Shown here: piece after piece, positions 1 through 7,358 of the stretch
Layout: each line of letters starts with the position of its first letter
Numbering within the stretch: the stretch's first letter is position 1
Origin: JAQBQZ01 sp964406475
GTDB lineage: Bacteria > Patescibacteriota > Minisyncoccia > Phycocordibacterales > CAIRYW01
NCBI GenBank assembly: GCA_964406475.1
Contig: CAYORS010000016.1
Coordinates: 1 to 15,576, forward strand
DNA length: 15,576 bases
Reading direction: 5' to 3'
Program-made: the position numbers and the translations under genes
Notes under the pieces: model-generated
Database searches by the model: none
What the model saw: the letters and a program-made list of their open reading frames with translations, nothing else
Told to the model about the DNA's origin: nothing

Positions 1-776
1 ACAAGCCTTTTGGACTTATTTTGATTTCAGGACCAACAGGATCAGGAAAAAGTACAACACTCTATGCGATGCTTGAAGAAGTAGATCGTGAAAGTCATAA
101 CGTACTTTCACTTGAAGACCCTGTCGAATATAACATTGAAGGTGTAAGTCAGTCACAAGTACGACCAGAGATTGGCTATACATTTGCGACAGGATTGCGT
201 ACAACTTTGCGACAAGACCCAGATATTATTATGGTGGGAGAGATTCGTGATAAAGAAACAGCTCAGCTCGCTATTCAAGCTGCTTTGACTGGTCACTTGG
301 TTCTGTCGACTATTCACACTAACGATTCTATTGGCGTGATTCCTCGTCTTGTTGATATGGGTATTGATCCATTTCTTATTGCACCTACGCTTATTCTTTC
401 TATGGCACAACGTCTTGTGTCTCGCATTTGTCCTGGTGCTGGAAAGCCGATTCCAGTTGCGGGCAGTGTACAGATGATGATGGACAAGCAGTTTGCTGAT
501 TTGCCAGAAGAATTCAAAAAAGAGATTCCTGTGGTTACTGAAGTACTCGAAACAGCTCCAGGTCCTGATTGTCCGAAAGGGACAAGAGGGCGTGCTGCTG
601 TTTTTGAAATGTATAAAATGGACAAAGATCTTGAACGTGTGATTCTTACTAATCCTACTGCTCCCGAAATTTGGAAGGTTGTTCGATCAAAGGGGATGAT
701 TACGATGCGTGAAGATGCGATTATTAAAATGCTTCGCAAAGAGATTCCTATTGAAGAAATCAACAACCTTGTTTAG
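1..776 (+). CDS. pilB: Type IV pilus assembly ATPase PilB/GspE, C-terminal part (5' end outside window)
   Basis: This is the motor ATPase that powers pilin polymerisation at the inner face of the membrane. The frame is open from base 3, so the gene continues upstream; 257 residues are visible. They hold the C-terminal ATPase domain: Walker A GPTGSGKSTT at fragment residues 10-19, Asp-box motif LEDPVEY, Walker B DPDIIMVGEIRD at about 72-83, and the His box GHLVLSTIHTND at about 97-108. PilB/GspE proteins normally carry a four-cysteine zinc site after the His box. Here only two of the four cysteines remain (RICPGAGK and GPDCPKGTRGR), so that site looks degenerate. A stop at 774-776 is followed 28 bases later by a response regulator, then pilT and pilC. 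Assignment to PilB rather than PilT rests on the cysteine-motif remnants, the EIRD/TIHTND signatures and the separate PilT downstream. Confidence 0.93.
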   Translation, partial: KPFGLILISGPTGSGKSTTLYAMLEEVDRESHNVLSLEDPVEYNIEGVSQSQVRPEIGYTFATGLRTTLRQDPDIIMVGEIRDKETAQLAIQAALTGHLVLSTIHTNDSIGVIPRLVDMGIDPFLIAPTLILSMAQRLVSRICPGAGKPIPVAGSVQMMMDKQFADLPEEFKKEIPVVTEVLETAPGPDCPKGTRGRAAVFEMYKMDKDLERVILTNPTAPEIWKVVRSKGMITMREDAIIKMLRKEIPIEEINNLV

Positions 777-789
777 TTATTAATAAAAA

Positions 790-798
790 TGTTAGAAT
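790..798 (+). promoter_or_regulatory. Extended -10 promoter directly upstream of the response regulator ATG
   Basis: TG-T-TAGAAT ends 6 bases before the ATG at 805, with a weak TTGTTT -35-like hexamer at 769-774 (spacing 18). The +1 base would fall at or next to the ATG, predicting a leaderless mRNA. This is motif reading only. Confidence 0.4.
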
Positions 799-804
799 AA
801 GAGT

Positions 805-1239
805 ATGGATTCAACAAACAACAAAACAGAAGATACCGGATCAAAAGATACAAAGAAGAAATATAATATTATGATTGTTGATGACGACAAGTTTCTTCTT
901 AGTATGTATACAATGAAGTTTTCTCGTGAGGGAATGACTGTCACTGCAATACCGCGTCCTACAGAAGCACTCGAAAAACTTCGTACTGGTTTTGTGCCAG
1001 ATATTTTGATCGTTGATGTGGTAATGCCTGAAATGGATGGTGTCGAGCTTCTTGCAAAAATTCGTGAAGAAAACTTAGCGGGAGATGCTGTGGTCATAGT
1101 TCTTTCAAACCAAGGACAACCATCAGACATTGATAGAGCGAAAGCTTTTGGTATCAATGGTTATATTGTGAAAGCGACAACAATCCCTTCAGAGGTTCTC
1201 AGACAGATTACGCAGATTGCCCAAGAGAACGGCAAATAG
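805..1239 (+). CDS. Stand-alone CheY-like response regulator in the pilus operon
   Basis: This is a single receiver domain of 144 residues with no output domain, after a polar N-terminal tail of about 19 residues. The phosphorylation site is complete: acidic pair D26/D27, phospho-acceptor D71 in IVDVVMPEMDG, S101 in VLSNQG, and K123 in YIVKA. It should accept phosphate from a histidine kinase and act by protein-protein contact. No kinase is encoded in the window. Its place between the pilB end and pilT suggests it controls extension and retraction, as PilG/PilH-type receivers do in twitching bacteria, but this is inferred from position. The ATG at 805 is the only start that keeps the whole receiver fold with a short tail. 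No Shine-Dalgarno sequence is visible. Confidence 0.93.
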   Translation: MDSTNNKTEDTGSKDTKKKYNIMIVDDDKFLLSMYTMKFSREGMTVTAIPRPTEALEKLRTGFVPDILIVDVVMPEMDGVELLAKIREENLAGDAVVIVLSNQGQPSDIDRAKAFGINGYIVKATTIPSEVLRQITQIAQENGK

Positions 1240-1272
1240 TTTTAGTTCATTATTCATTTAGTTTGTTTTTTT

Positions 1273-2343
1273 ATGGAAACAACTGACTACAAAAAAGAAT
1301 TAGAAGATCTTCTCGACACAGTCTCAAAAGAGAGTGCGTCTGATTTGCATCTTTCTGAAGGGCGACAACCAACACTTCGTATTGCAGGTGCGCTTGTTCC
1401 TCTTGCACGTAAAAAGATTTTGAAACGAGAAGATAACGAAGCGTTTTTGGATATTATGATAAGTAAAGAAATGAAAGAAGCCTTTCTCAAAACCAAAGAA
1501 ACAGACTTTTCTTATGATTTTGGTGAGAGAGGTCGTTTTCGTGGTAATGCATATTTTCAACAAGGACATATTTCTATTGCCCTTCGTCTGATTCCAAAAC
1601 AGATCAAAACCGTTGAAGATTTGAAGCTGCCTTCCATATTGTCAGAATTTGCACGACGAAAACAAGGTTTCTTCCTTGTTGTAGGTCCTGTAGGTCAAGG
1701 GAAGACAACAACTCTTGCGGCGCTTCTTGAACTTGTGAATGAAGAGCGGGCAGAACATATTGTAACTATTGAAGATCCTGTTGAGTACATTTATCAACAA
1801 AAAAAATCAATTATTGATCAAAGAGAGGTGCATGTTGATACAAATGATTTTAACATCGCTCTTACAGAGGCACTCCGACAAGACGTGAATGTGCTTCTTG
1901 TAGGAGAGATGCGAAATGCTGAAACAATGTCTGCGGCTGTGACTGCTGCCGAGACAGGGCATCTTGTTTTTTCAACTCTTCACACCAACAACGCTGCACA
2001 AACAATCGATCGTATTATTGATACCTTTCCTGCAAGTCAGCAAGATCAGATTCGTATTCAGCTCGCTTCGTCACTTATTGGGGTCTTTTCTCAAAGACTT
2101 ATTCCAAGAATATCAGGAGGACTTATTCCTGCCTATGAGCTTCTTATTGTGAACAATGCCGTCTCAAACCTCATCAGAGAAAAGAGAGTCCACGAGATAA
2201 ATACTGTGATAGAAACAAGCTCTGAAATGGGTATGATCGATATGAATCGATGTCTTGCAGATCTTGTGAGACGAGGAGAGGTGACTATTGAGAACGCATA
2301 TCGGTTCTCTTCTAATCCAAAATCTCTCGAAAGAATGATTTAA
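1273..2343 (+). CDS. pilT: Type IV pilus retraction ATPase PilT
   Basis: This hexameric ATPase disassembles the pilus and powers retraction, twitching and DNA uptake. The 356 residues match usual PilT length. An N-terminal PAS-like region (SASDLHLSEG, about 21-30; RFRGNAYFQQG, 88-98) is followed by Walker A GPVGQGKTTT (138-147), TIEDPVEY (165-172), Walker B NVLLVGEMR (206-214) and the His box GHLVFSTLHTNN (229-240). AVSNLIREKRVHEI (296-309) corresponds to the AIRNLIRE motif typical of PilT, which separates it from PilB. Walker A has V and Q where T and S are common, but the GxxGxGK(T) frame is intact. It follows the response regulator by 33 AT-rich bases and precedes pilC by 10, so co-transcription is likely. 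Confidence 0.95.
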   Translation: METTDYKKELEDLLDTVSKESASDLHLSEGRQPTLRIAGALVPLARKKILKREDNEAFLDIMISKEMKEAFLKTKETDFSYDFGERGRFRGNAYFQQGHISIALRLIPKQIKTVEDLKLPSILSEFARRKQGFFLVVGPVGQGKTTTLAALLELVNEERAEHIVTIEDPVEYIYQQKKSIIDQREVHVDTNDFNIALTEALRQDVNVLLVGEMRNAETMSAAVTAAETGHLVFSTLHTNNAAQTIDRIIDTFPASQQDQIRIQLASSLIGVFSQRLIPRISGGLIPAYELLIVNNAVSNLIREKRVHEINTVIETSSEMGMIDMNRCLADLVRRGEVTIENAYRFSSNPKSLERMI

Positions 2344-2353
2344 TTATTATTGT

Positions 2354-3559
2354 ATGTTATTCAATTACAAAGCACTCGATCAACAAGGACAAGAAACAAG
2401 CGGCTCAATCGAAGCTGTTAATAATGATGTCGCAATCAATGCGATTCAAAGACGAGGTCTTATTATTACTGAGATTCACGCAGTTGAAGATGCACAAGGG
2501 CTCAATAAAAGTATCAAACTCTTTGAACGAGTGAGCAATAAAGACGTTGTGATTTTGTCACGACAGATTGCAACCCTCTTTGCAGCACAGGTGTCAGCGC
2601 TTCGTGTATTTCGTCTTCTTGCAGGAGAATCAGAGAACCGTGTTTTGGGTCAAAAGATTGCTGAAGTGGCAGATGATATTCAAGGTGGTGCAAGTATTTC
2701 AAAAGCTCTCGCGAAACACCCAAAAGTTTTTACATCTTTTTATGTGAATATGGTAAGAGCAGGAGAAGAATCAGGTAAGCTCGATCAGACATTTTCTTAT
2801 TTGGCAGACTATCTTGATCGTAACTATGCTGTTTCAAGTAAAGCTAAAAACGCACTCATCTACCCAGCCTTTGTGGTGTTTACTTTCGTTGCTGTGATGA
2901 GTTTGATGTTGACGCTTGTGATTCCAAAAATCTCAACTATTATTACCGAGTCAGGACAGCAAATCCCTATCTATACTCGAGTTGTTATTGGGCTTAGTAA
3001 TTTCCTTGTGGATTATGGAGTTTTGTTTTTGATTGGCATTATTGTTCTTGGATTTTTGATTTATCGATCAAGTCTTGGAGAGAAGGGGGCACTTGCTTTT
3101 GATGAGGCGAAACTTTCTGTTCCCTATATTGGTACTCTCTACAAAAAACTCTACCTCTCTCGTATTGCAGACAATATGAACACTCTTCTTGTGTCTGGTA
3201 TCCCTATGGTGAAGGCTCTGGAGCTTACTGCTGATGTGGTAGACAGCAAGGTGTACGAAGGTGTACTTCGTCGCGCGATGGATTTGGTGCAAGGAGGGCG
3301 ACCTCTTTCTGATGCACTTTCTACATCACCAGAAGTGCCAAGTATTATGGTGCAGATGAGTAAGATTGGTGAAGAGACAGGAGAGCTTGGAAGTATTCTT
3401 GATACACTCGCAAAATTTTATCAAAGAGAAGTGGTGAATGCAGTGGACACACTTGTGGATCTTATTGAACCCGTGATGATTGTTGCGCTTGGTCTTGGTG
3501 TTGCCTTTCTTCTTGCATCAGTGCTTATTCCTATCTACAATATTTCTGCAAGTATTTAA
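2354..3559 (+). CDS. pilC: Type IV pilus inner-membrane platform protein PilC/GspF
   Basis: This is the polytopic platform on which PilB and PilT act to add or remove pilin subunits. The 401-residue length is normal for the family. The N-terminus (MLFNYKALDQQGQ) is the usual start of PilC. Two T2SSF repeats are visible. The first (about 65-190) contains LSRQIATLFAAQVSALRVFRLL and the MVRAGEESGKLDQTF loop. The second (about 265-390) contains NMNTLLVSGIPMVKALELTADVV and MSKIGEETGELGSILDTLAKFY. Hydrophobic segments lie at about 170-193, 218-238 and 370-396. It is the last gene before a strong terminator (3571-3612), so a pilB-receiver-pilT-pilC transcript probably ends here. Confidence 0.95.
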   Translation: MLFNYKALDQQGQETSGSIEAVNNDVAINAIQRRGLIITEIHAVEDAQGLNKSIKLFERVSNKDVVILSRQIATLFAAQVSALRVFRLLAGESENRVLGQKIAEVADDIQGGASISKALAKHPKVFTSFYVNMVRAGEESGKLDQTFSYLADYLDRNYAVSSKAKNALIYPAFVVFTFVAVMSLMLTLVIPKISTIITESGQQIPIYTRVVIGLSNFLVDYGVLFLIGIIVLGFLIYRSSLGEKGALAFDEAKLSVPYIGTLYKKLYLSRIADNMNTLLVSGIPMVKALELTADVVDSKVYEGVLRRAMDLVQGGRPLSDALSTSPEVPSIMVQMSKIGEETGELGSILDTLAKFYQREVVNAVDTLVDLIEPVMIVALGLGVAFLLASVLIPIYNISASI

Positions 3560-3570
3560 AATAAAAAATA

Positions 3571-3612
3571 AAAATTGTGGATGTGTTTATCCACAATTTT
3601 TTTGTTTTTTAA
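3571..3612 (+). terminator. Rho-independent terminator after pilC
   Basis: A perfect 12-bp stem (3571-3582 with 3589-3600) with a 6-base loop GTGTTT is followed by a T-rich run to about 3610. The run of A before the stem makes it potentially bidirectional. Confidence 0.88.
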
Positions 3613-3634
3613 ATTTTGTAAATAATATTTATTG

Positions 3635-3640
3635 TATAAT
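3635..3640 (+). promoter_or_regulatory. Candidate -10 (TATAAT) for the small pilin gene
   Basis: A perfect TATAAT lies just after the pilC terminator and 79 bases before the ATG at 3720. No convincing -35 is seen; the box is preceded by TTG. If used, the mRNA would have a leader of about 73 bases, unlike the leaderless pattern elsewhere in the window. Confidence 0.45.
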
Positions 3641-3684
3641 TAAAGTACGGTCGAATGTCGGTTCGTCTTTTCCGTCAAAAAGGC

Positions 3685-3700
3685 ATAATCAATTGATTAT
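3685..3700. promoter_or_regulatory. 16-bp perfect palindrome in the pilin leader
   Basis: ATAATCAATTGATTAT reads the same on both strands and ends 19 bases upstream of the pilin ATG. It could be an operator for a dimeric regulator or a weak leader hairpin. AT-rich palindromes can arise by chance, so function is open. Confidence 0.3.
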
Positions 3701-3719
3701 TAGTTCATTAATTATTTTT

Positions 3720-4070
3720 ATGAAGAAATATAATAAAGGTTTTACATTGATTGAACTCTTGGTGGTTATTGCAATCATCGGTATTCTTTCATCTGTTGTT
3801 TTGGTTTCTCTTAACAGTGCGCGAGCAAAAGCTAACGTTGCTGCGTTTAAGGCTGAAGCTTCAGGAGCGGTTCCTGGTCTTATTACACAGTGTGATGATG
3901 CTACTGTTACAGCCCCACCAACATCAGATAATGCAAGTTGGACAGTCAGTAGTCAATCTTGTGGTTCATCAGGAACGGGTTCATTTAGTCTTACAGCAAC
4001 ATCTGTGCGTGTAAGTGGATGTACTGCAACTGTGACACAAGACGGTGCAACATTTGGTAGTGGTTGCTAG
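3720..4070 (+). CDS. Small type IV pilin, probable major pilin
   Basis: This is a 116-residue prepilin. The class III signal is a short basic leader MKKYNKG cut before F8, giving mature FTLIE with Glu at +5, followed by a hydrophobic helix to about residue 31. The rest is a Ser/Thr/Gly-rich globular part with four cysteines (58, 81, 101 and the last residue, 116), enough for two disulfides. The reading frame is open upstream, but ATG 3720 places the leader exactly as expected. The gene stands alone between two strong terminators and has its own TATAAT, which fits a highly expressed, separately controlled major pilin. Which pilin is major cannot be proven from sequence. Similarity to GspG/PilA beyond the N-terminal helix is not evident. 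Confidence 0.87.
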   Translation: MKKYNKGFTLIELLVVIAIIGILSSVVLVSLNSARAKANVAAFKAEASGAVPGLITQCDDATVTAPPTSDNASWTVSSQSCGSSGTGSFSLTATSVRVSGCTATVTQDGATFGSGC

Positions 4071-4092
4071 TCTGAATTTTGAGCAGTTTTTA

Positions 4093-4126
4093 AAAACAAA
4101 ATCCACAGCAATGTGGATTTTGTTTT
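4093..4126 (+). terminator. Terminator after the small pilin gene
   Basis: A perfect 15-bp stem (4093-4107 with 4112-4126) is closed by a GCAA (GNRA) tetraloop; the 3' arm ends TTTTGTTTT. Like the hairpin at 3571, it is built round a GTGGAT/ATCCAC core. Confidence 0.82.
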
Positions 4127-4135
4127 GTGTTACAA

Positions 4136-4141
4136 TATAAA
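4136..4141 (+). promoter_or_regulatory. Candidate -10 (TATAAA) 6 bases before the ATG at 4148
   Basis: TATAAA ends 6 bases upstream of the start codon, matching the leaderless spacing at other transcript heads here. A TACAAT at 4131-4136 is an alternative. No clear -35 is seen. Confidence 0.3.
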
Positions 4142-4147
4142 TAACAT

Positions 4148-4540
4148 ATGATAACAAAAAATAAAAAAGGTTTTACGCTTATTGAGCTTCTTATTGCTGT
4201 TGCGATAATGGCGCTTCTTCTTGCTATTGTGTTGCCCTCTTTTTCAAATTCACGCAAAAAATCTCGTGATCTTATACGTAAAGGGGATCTCAAGAGTCTA
4301 GAGCAAGCATCTGAGCTTTATTATGCGGAACACAACTACACCTTTCCGTCGAATCTCTCAGATCTTTCCTCATATTTTACGGACGGTGTACTTCCCAAAG
4401 ATCCTCTTACAAAAGCAGATTATCTCTACAGTATGACTCCCAATCCAAAGAGTTTTTGTATCGGTGCAACTCTCGAAGTAGGTGAGAGTGAGACTCCCTG
4501 CACCCTTGCTCCTTCAACATATACTGTCAAAGGTCCCTGA
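4148..4540 (+). CDS. GspG/PilA-like prepilin
   Basis: This is a 130-residue prepilin with leader MITKNKKG, cleavage before F9, mature FTLIE with Glu +5, and a hydrophobic helix to about residue 30. Next comes an amphipathic stretch (SRKKSRDLIRKGDLKSLEQASELYYAEHNYTFPSNL, given here as a motif region at about 34-69) of the type seen in GspG-like pseudopilins, where helix alpha-1 leads to YY...YP-like residues. LPKDPLTKADYLYS (about 82-95) matches the 'DPW..PY.Y' region of that fold. Two cysteines (about 105 and 119) could bond. It is separated from the upstream pilin by a terminator and from the peptidase by 39 bases. It ends in TGA. It could be a second structural pilin or a core pseudopilin. 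Confidence 0.87.
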   Translation: MITKNKKGFTLIELLIAVAIMALLLAIVLPSFSNSRKKSRDLIRKGDLKSLEQASELYYAEHNYTFPSNLSDLSSYFTDGVLPKDPLTKADYLYSMTPNPKSFCIGATLEVGESETPCTLAPSTYTVKGP

Positions 4541-4543
4541 GGC

Positions 4544-4572
4544 TTTCCAGTTTTTGTTTTCTCCTTTATACT
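4544..4572 (+). promoter_or_regulatory. Promoter for the prepilin peptidase operon
   Basis: TTTCCA (4544-4549), 17 bases, then TATACT (4567-4572). The -10 ends 7 bases before the ATG at 4580, so the transcript would start at or next to the start codon. Confidence 0.5.
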
Positions 4573-4579
4573 TAATCTT

Positions 4580-5395
4580 ATGACATACATAATAGCTACT
4601 TTCGTTTTCATTTTTGGAGTTGTGATTGGAAGTTTTCTTAATGTTGTGGCTTTGCGTTACAAAACAGGAAGAGGGCTTGGGGGAAGATCTTTTTGTTTTT
4701 CGTGTGGCACACCACTCAAAGTCTATGAACTTATTCCAATTCTTAGTTTTGTTTTTCAAAAAGGCAAATGTCGCGAGTGTCGTACACCGCTCTCGTGGCA
4801 ATATCCTTGTGTAGAGTTCCTCACAGGAACTATTTTCCTTCTTGTATATACAAAAGTAGTTCAAAACCTTCCTTTCGTGTCTCTTCTTGAAATGCCTTTT
4901 TATTGGTTTGTGTTTTCTCTTCTTATTGTGATTTCGATATATGATTTGCGACACAAGATAGTTCCTGATCTTTTGGCGTTTCTTTTTGGGTTTAGCTCTT
5001 TGTTATGGGTTTTGGCGACACATAGTGTTGGGTATATTGGATCACTTGAAGGATTTTTGAATATTATAGCGGGACTTATTTTCTTTGTTCCGTTTTTCTT
5101 GTTGTGGTCTTTGTCGCGTGGACAGTGGATGGGTCTTGGTGATGGGAAGCTTGTTATAGGGATTGGGACACTTCTTGGGCTTGCACACGGAGCGTCGGCG
5201 ATTATTTTGGGATTTTGGATAGCTGCGGGAGTTTCTCTTGTGCTTTTGGGCTTGCAAAAATACGTACGTTTGCACATTCCGTTTTTGAAGATGACAAGTG
5301 AGATGCCTTTTGCACCTTTTCTTGTTTTGGGTACATTTCTTGCATATTACTTTGCTCCAGATCTGTTGAGTATTAATATTCTTTTGTTTTCATAA
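4580..5395 (+). CDS. pilD: Prepilin peptidase / N-methyltransferase PilD
   Basis: This membrane aspartic protease cuts the leader of type IV prepilins and, in the full-length form, methylates the new N-terminal residue. The 271 residues have the classic order: first membrane segment with GSFLNVVALR (17-26), a cytoplasmic loop with two cysteine pairs (C39/C42 and C64/C67) as in the methyltransferase zinc site, then several hydrophobic segments. The catalytic aspartates are D122 (IYDLRHKIVPD) and D188 (GLGDGKL), both present. It lies 2 bases upstream of the first minor pseudopilin and so heads that operon. All six prepilins in the window are plausible substrates. Confidence 0.95.
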   Translation: MTYIIATFVFIFGVVIGSFLNVVALRYKTGRGLGGRSFCFSCGTPLKVYELIPILSFVFQKGKCRECRTPLSWQYPCVEFLTGTIFLLVYTKVVQNLPFVSLLEMPFYWFVFSLLIVISIYDLRHKIVPDLLAFLFGFSSLLWVLATHSVGYIGSLEGFLNIIAGLIFFVPFFLLWSLSRGQWMGLGDGKLVIGIGTLLGLAHGASAIILGFWIAAGVSLVLLGLQKYVRLHIPFLKMTSEMPFAPFLVLGTFLAYYFAPDLLSINILLFS

Positions 5396-5397
5396 TA

Positions 5398-6126
5398 ATG
5401 ATTCATCGTCTTAAAACCAAATATCAAAAAGGCTTTTCGATTATTGAGCTTATTGTTGTTGTGGCGATTATGCTTGTTGTCACATCGGTGACACTCCTTA
5501 GACAATCAAAGTTTTCAAGTGATATTTTGATTACAAATATGGCATATGCTATTGGTCTTGATATTCGTGAAGCGGGGGTGTTGGGGACAAGTTCAAGACA
5601 GAGTGACTATGTGACAACTGTAGGGAGTGGTAATTCTGATGAAGACCAGTATCGTGTTGGGTATGGTGTCCATTTTTCTATGAATGCAGACGGTAATGAT
5701 ACAAACACATATGTGAAGTTTGTCGATCTTCCTGATCCGTCAACAGTTGCTGCGGGAGTGAATGCTGATTTTAATTATTATTATGATAACGGCTCTGACC
5801 CTGTAAACGGTGGACTTGTCACTATGTCTCAGGGAAGAATTTTGCGTTTTTGTGGACAGGGTGATGCGGGGTGGGATTGTGTATCAGATGCATCAAATGA
5901 TCCTAATACGCTTGATATTGTTTTTGTTAAGCCAAATCCAGATGCTCATATCACAATGGGGGGAAGTGGTGGGCGCAACGGAAGAACATACAGTTCTGCT
6001 ATTGTGGTTGTACAGTCTGCACTCGGGGATAAGTGTCGTACTATTCGTGTGTATGCGTCAGGGCAAGTGGCAATCGATACTATTGATCCAGAAGCTACTA
6101 ATGGAGGGTGTGATGTTGTACAATAA
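5398..6126 (+). CDS. Minor pseudopilin (GspH/FimT-like)
   Basis: This prepilin-type protein of 242 residues has leader MIHRLKTKYQKG, cleavage before F13, mature FSIIE (Glu +5) and a hydrophobic helix VVVAIMLVVTSVTLL. The large C-terminal part has GSGGRNGRTYSSAIVVV and a late CRTIRVYASGQVAI segment. Those resemble the beta-rich end of GspH/FimT pseudopilins, in which the 'I.V...G...' strand closes the fold. It is much longer than the major pilin, as minor pseudopilins often are. It starts 2 bases after pilD and precedes the next pseudopilin by 6. The GspH/FimT label is by position and style; a more general minor-pilin label is safe. Confidence 0.82.
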   Translation: MIHRLKTKYQKGFSIIELIVVVAIMLVVTSVTLLRQSKFSSDILITNMAYAIGLDIREAGVLGTSSRQSDYVTTVGSGNSDEDQYRVGYGVHFSMNADGNDTNTYVKFVDLPDPSTVAAGVNADFNYYYDNGSDPVNGGLVTMSQGRILRFCGQGDAGWDCVSDASNDPNTLDIVFVKPNPDAHITMGGSGGRNGRTYSSAIVVVQSALGDKCRTIRVYASGQVAIDTIDPEATNGGCDVVQ

Positions 6127-6132
6127 TTCTAT

Positions 6133-6714
6133 ATGATTTTTTCTTTTTTCTTTCACAAAAAAAATACACAAAAAGGTTTTACTCTTATTGAAATAATGGT
6201 TGCGATTTCTATTTTTTCTATTGTGATGCTTGTTGCTATTGGATCTGTGCTTGCTATTGTATCCGCAAACAAAAAAGCTCAAGCCCTAAACTCAGTTATC
6301 ACCAACCTAAACTTTGCACTCGAAGGAATGGTTCGAGATTTGCGAACAGGATATAATTATGGGTGTAATACCACAGGTACCGTAGAAGACTGTGATGGGC
6401 AGACAGGTAACAGTGATCAGAGTGCTGTGACGTTTATCTCTTCTCAGTATGGCAACAAGGTGACGTATTATTATTCTTCACAATTGAAGGCGATTATGCG
6501 TACTATTGGGGATGGAAGTGTGACACGCCTCACAAGTAATGATGTTAAAATTGATTCTCTTGTTTTTTATGTGAAAGGGTCAACACCTGCATCAGGCAAT
6601 GAATACAGTCAACCAAAAATTATTATTGTTGTTAAGGGTACATTTAATGGTTTTGGATCTCTCACGACATTTAGTTTACAGAGTATGGTTTCACAACGAA
6701 AGCTTGATATTTAA
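6133..6714 (+). CDS. Minor pseudopilin (GspJ/PilW-like)
   Basis: This prepilin of 193 residues has a 15-residue leader ending QKG, mature FTLIE from F16 (Glu at residue 20), and a hydrophobic helix to about 43. The segment ALNSVITNLNFALEGMVRDLRTGYNYG (about 51-77) resembles the GspJ/PilW region, where the helix runs into 'l...l..m.rdir.A'. The C-terminal part contains VTFISSQYGNKVTYYYSSQLKAIMR, a typical GspJ/PilW-like strand pair. It lies third in a tightly packed pseudopilin run, 2 bases before the next gene, the usual GspH-I/J-K type clustering. The subclass is inferred. Confidence 0.82.
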   Translation: MIFSFFFHKKNTQKGFTLIEIMVAISIFSIVMLVAIGSVLAIVSANKKAQALNSVITNLNFALEGMVRDLRTGYNYGCNTTGTVEDCDGQTGNSDQSAVTFISSQYGNKVTYYYSSQLKAIMRTIGDGSVTRLTSNDVKIDSLVFYVKGSTPASGNEYSQPKIIIVVKGTFNGFGSLTTFSLQSMVSQRKLDI

Positions 6715-6716
6715 TT

Positions 6717-7349
6717 ATGAAAAAGTACAAAAATTTATTAAAAAAAATATACAGTCAATCAAAATCTTTTTATCACCAAAAGACAGAAAGAGGATTTACT
6801 TTGATTGAAACATTAGTAGCAATTACTGTGCTCGTCTTGTCTATTACAGGACCTCTCCAAATTGCAGCGAACTCTCTTTTTTCTTCATTTTATGCACGAG
6901 ATCAGATTACTGCATATTATCTTGCAGAAGAAGCTATAGAGTATGCAAAAAATGCTCGTGATACAACATTTTTGAGTGATGTGTTTACAGGTACAGGGAA
7001 CAATGATTGGCTCAAGGGTCTTGAAGTGTGTGTGAATGATGGTGTCGATCATACTGATGGATGTTATATTGATACTCTTGTTAATTTCAGTAGCGGGAAT
7101 GCTGTGCACCAGTGTGTAGAAGAATGTCCTGCTATTCTCTATGATACAAACACGAATCTTTGGGGATATATAAACGGTAATCCTACAAAATTTGTAAGAA
7201 CAGTGCGTATTGTGCCTCAAGGAAGTCTGACATTTCCTCGTGATGAGGCTATCATTAAAGTAAAAGTTGAGTGGACCACACAAAGTATTTTTGGAACAAA
7301 AAAATCATTTGAATTGGCTGGCGCGATGATGAATTGGCAGAGAAAATAA
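6717..7349 (+). CDS. Minor pseudopilin (PilV/GspI-like)
   Basis: This prepilin of 210 residues has an unusually long basic leader of 26 residues ending TERG, then mature FTLIETLVAI (Glu +5) and a hydrophobic helix. AYYLAEEAIEYAKNARD (about 62-78) matches the 'a..lAeegie.vr..R' signature common to PilV/GspI-like pseudopilins. Four cysteines lie in the globular part. The chosen ATG begins 2 bases after the preceding stop; no closer in-frame ATG would give a shorter leader. It is co-transcribed with its neighbours by spacing. Confidence 0.82.
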   Translation: MKKYKNLLKKIYSQSKSFYHQKTERGFTLIETLVAITVLVLSITGPLQIAANSLFSSFYARDQITAYYLAEEAIEYAKNARDTTFLSDVFTGTGNNDWLKGLEVCVNDGVDHTDGCYIDTLVNFSSGNAVHQCVEECPAILYDTNTNLWGYINGNPTKFVRTVRIVPQGSLTFPRDEAIIKVKVEWTTQSIFGTKKSFELAGAMMNWQRK

Positions 7350-7358
7350 TATAGATAT

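Noticed and set aside
1242..3710. Shared 11-mer TTAGTTCATTA upstream of pilT (1242-1252) and of the small pilin (3700-3710)
   Set aside because: The distances to the ATG differ (20 versus 9 bases) and an AT-rich 11-mer pair is easily chance in this sequence.
3480..3719. Upstream extension of the small pilin frame across the pilC end and terminator
   Set aside because: It crosses a strong terminator and would bury the prepilin leader 80 residues into the protein; ATG 3720 gives a textbook leader.
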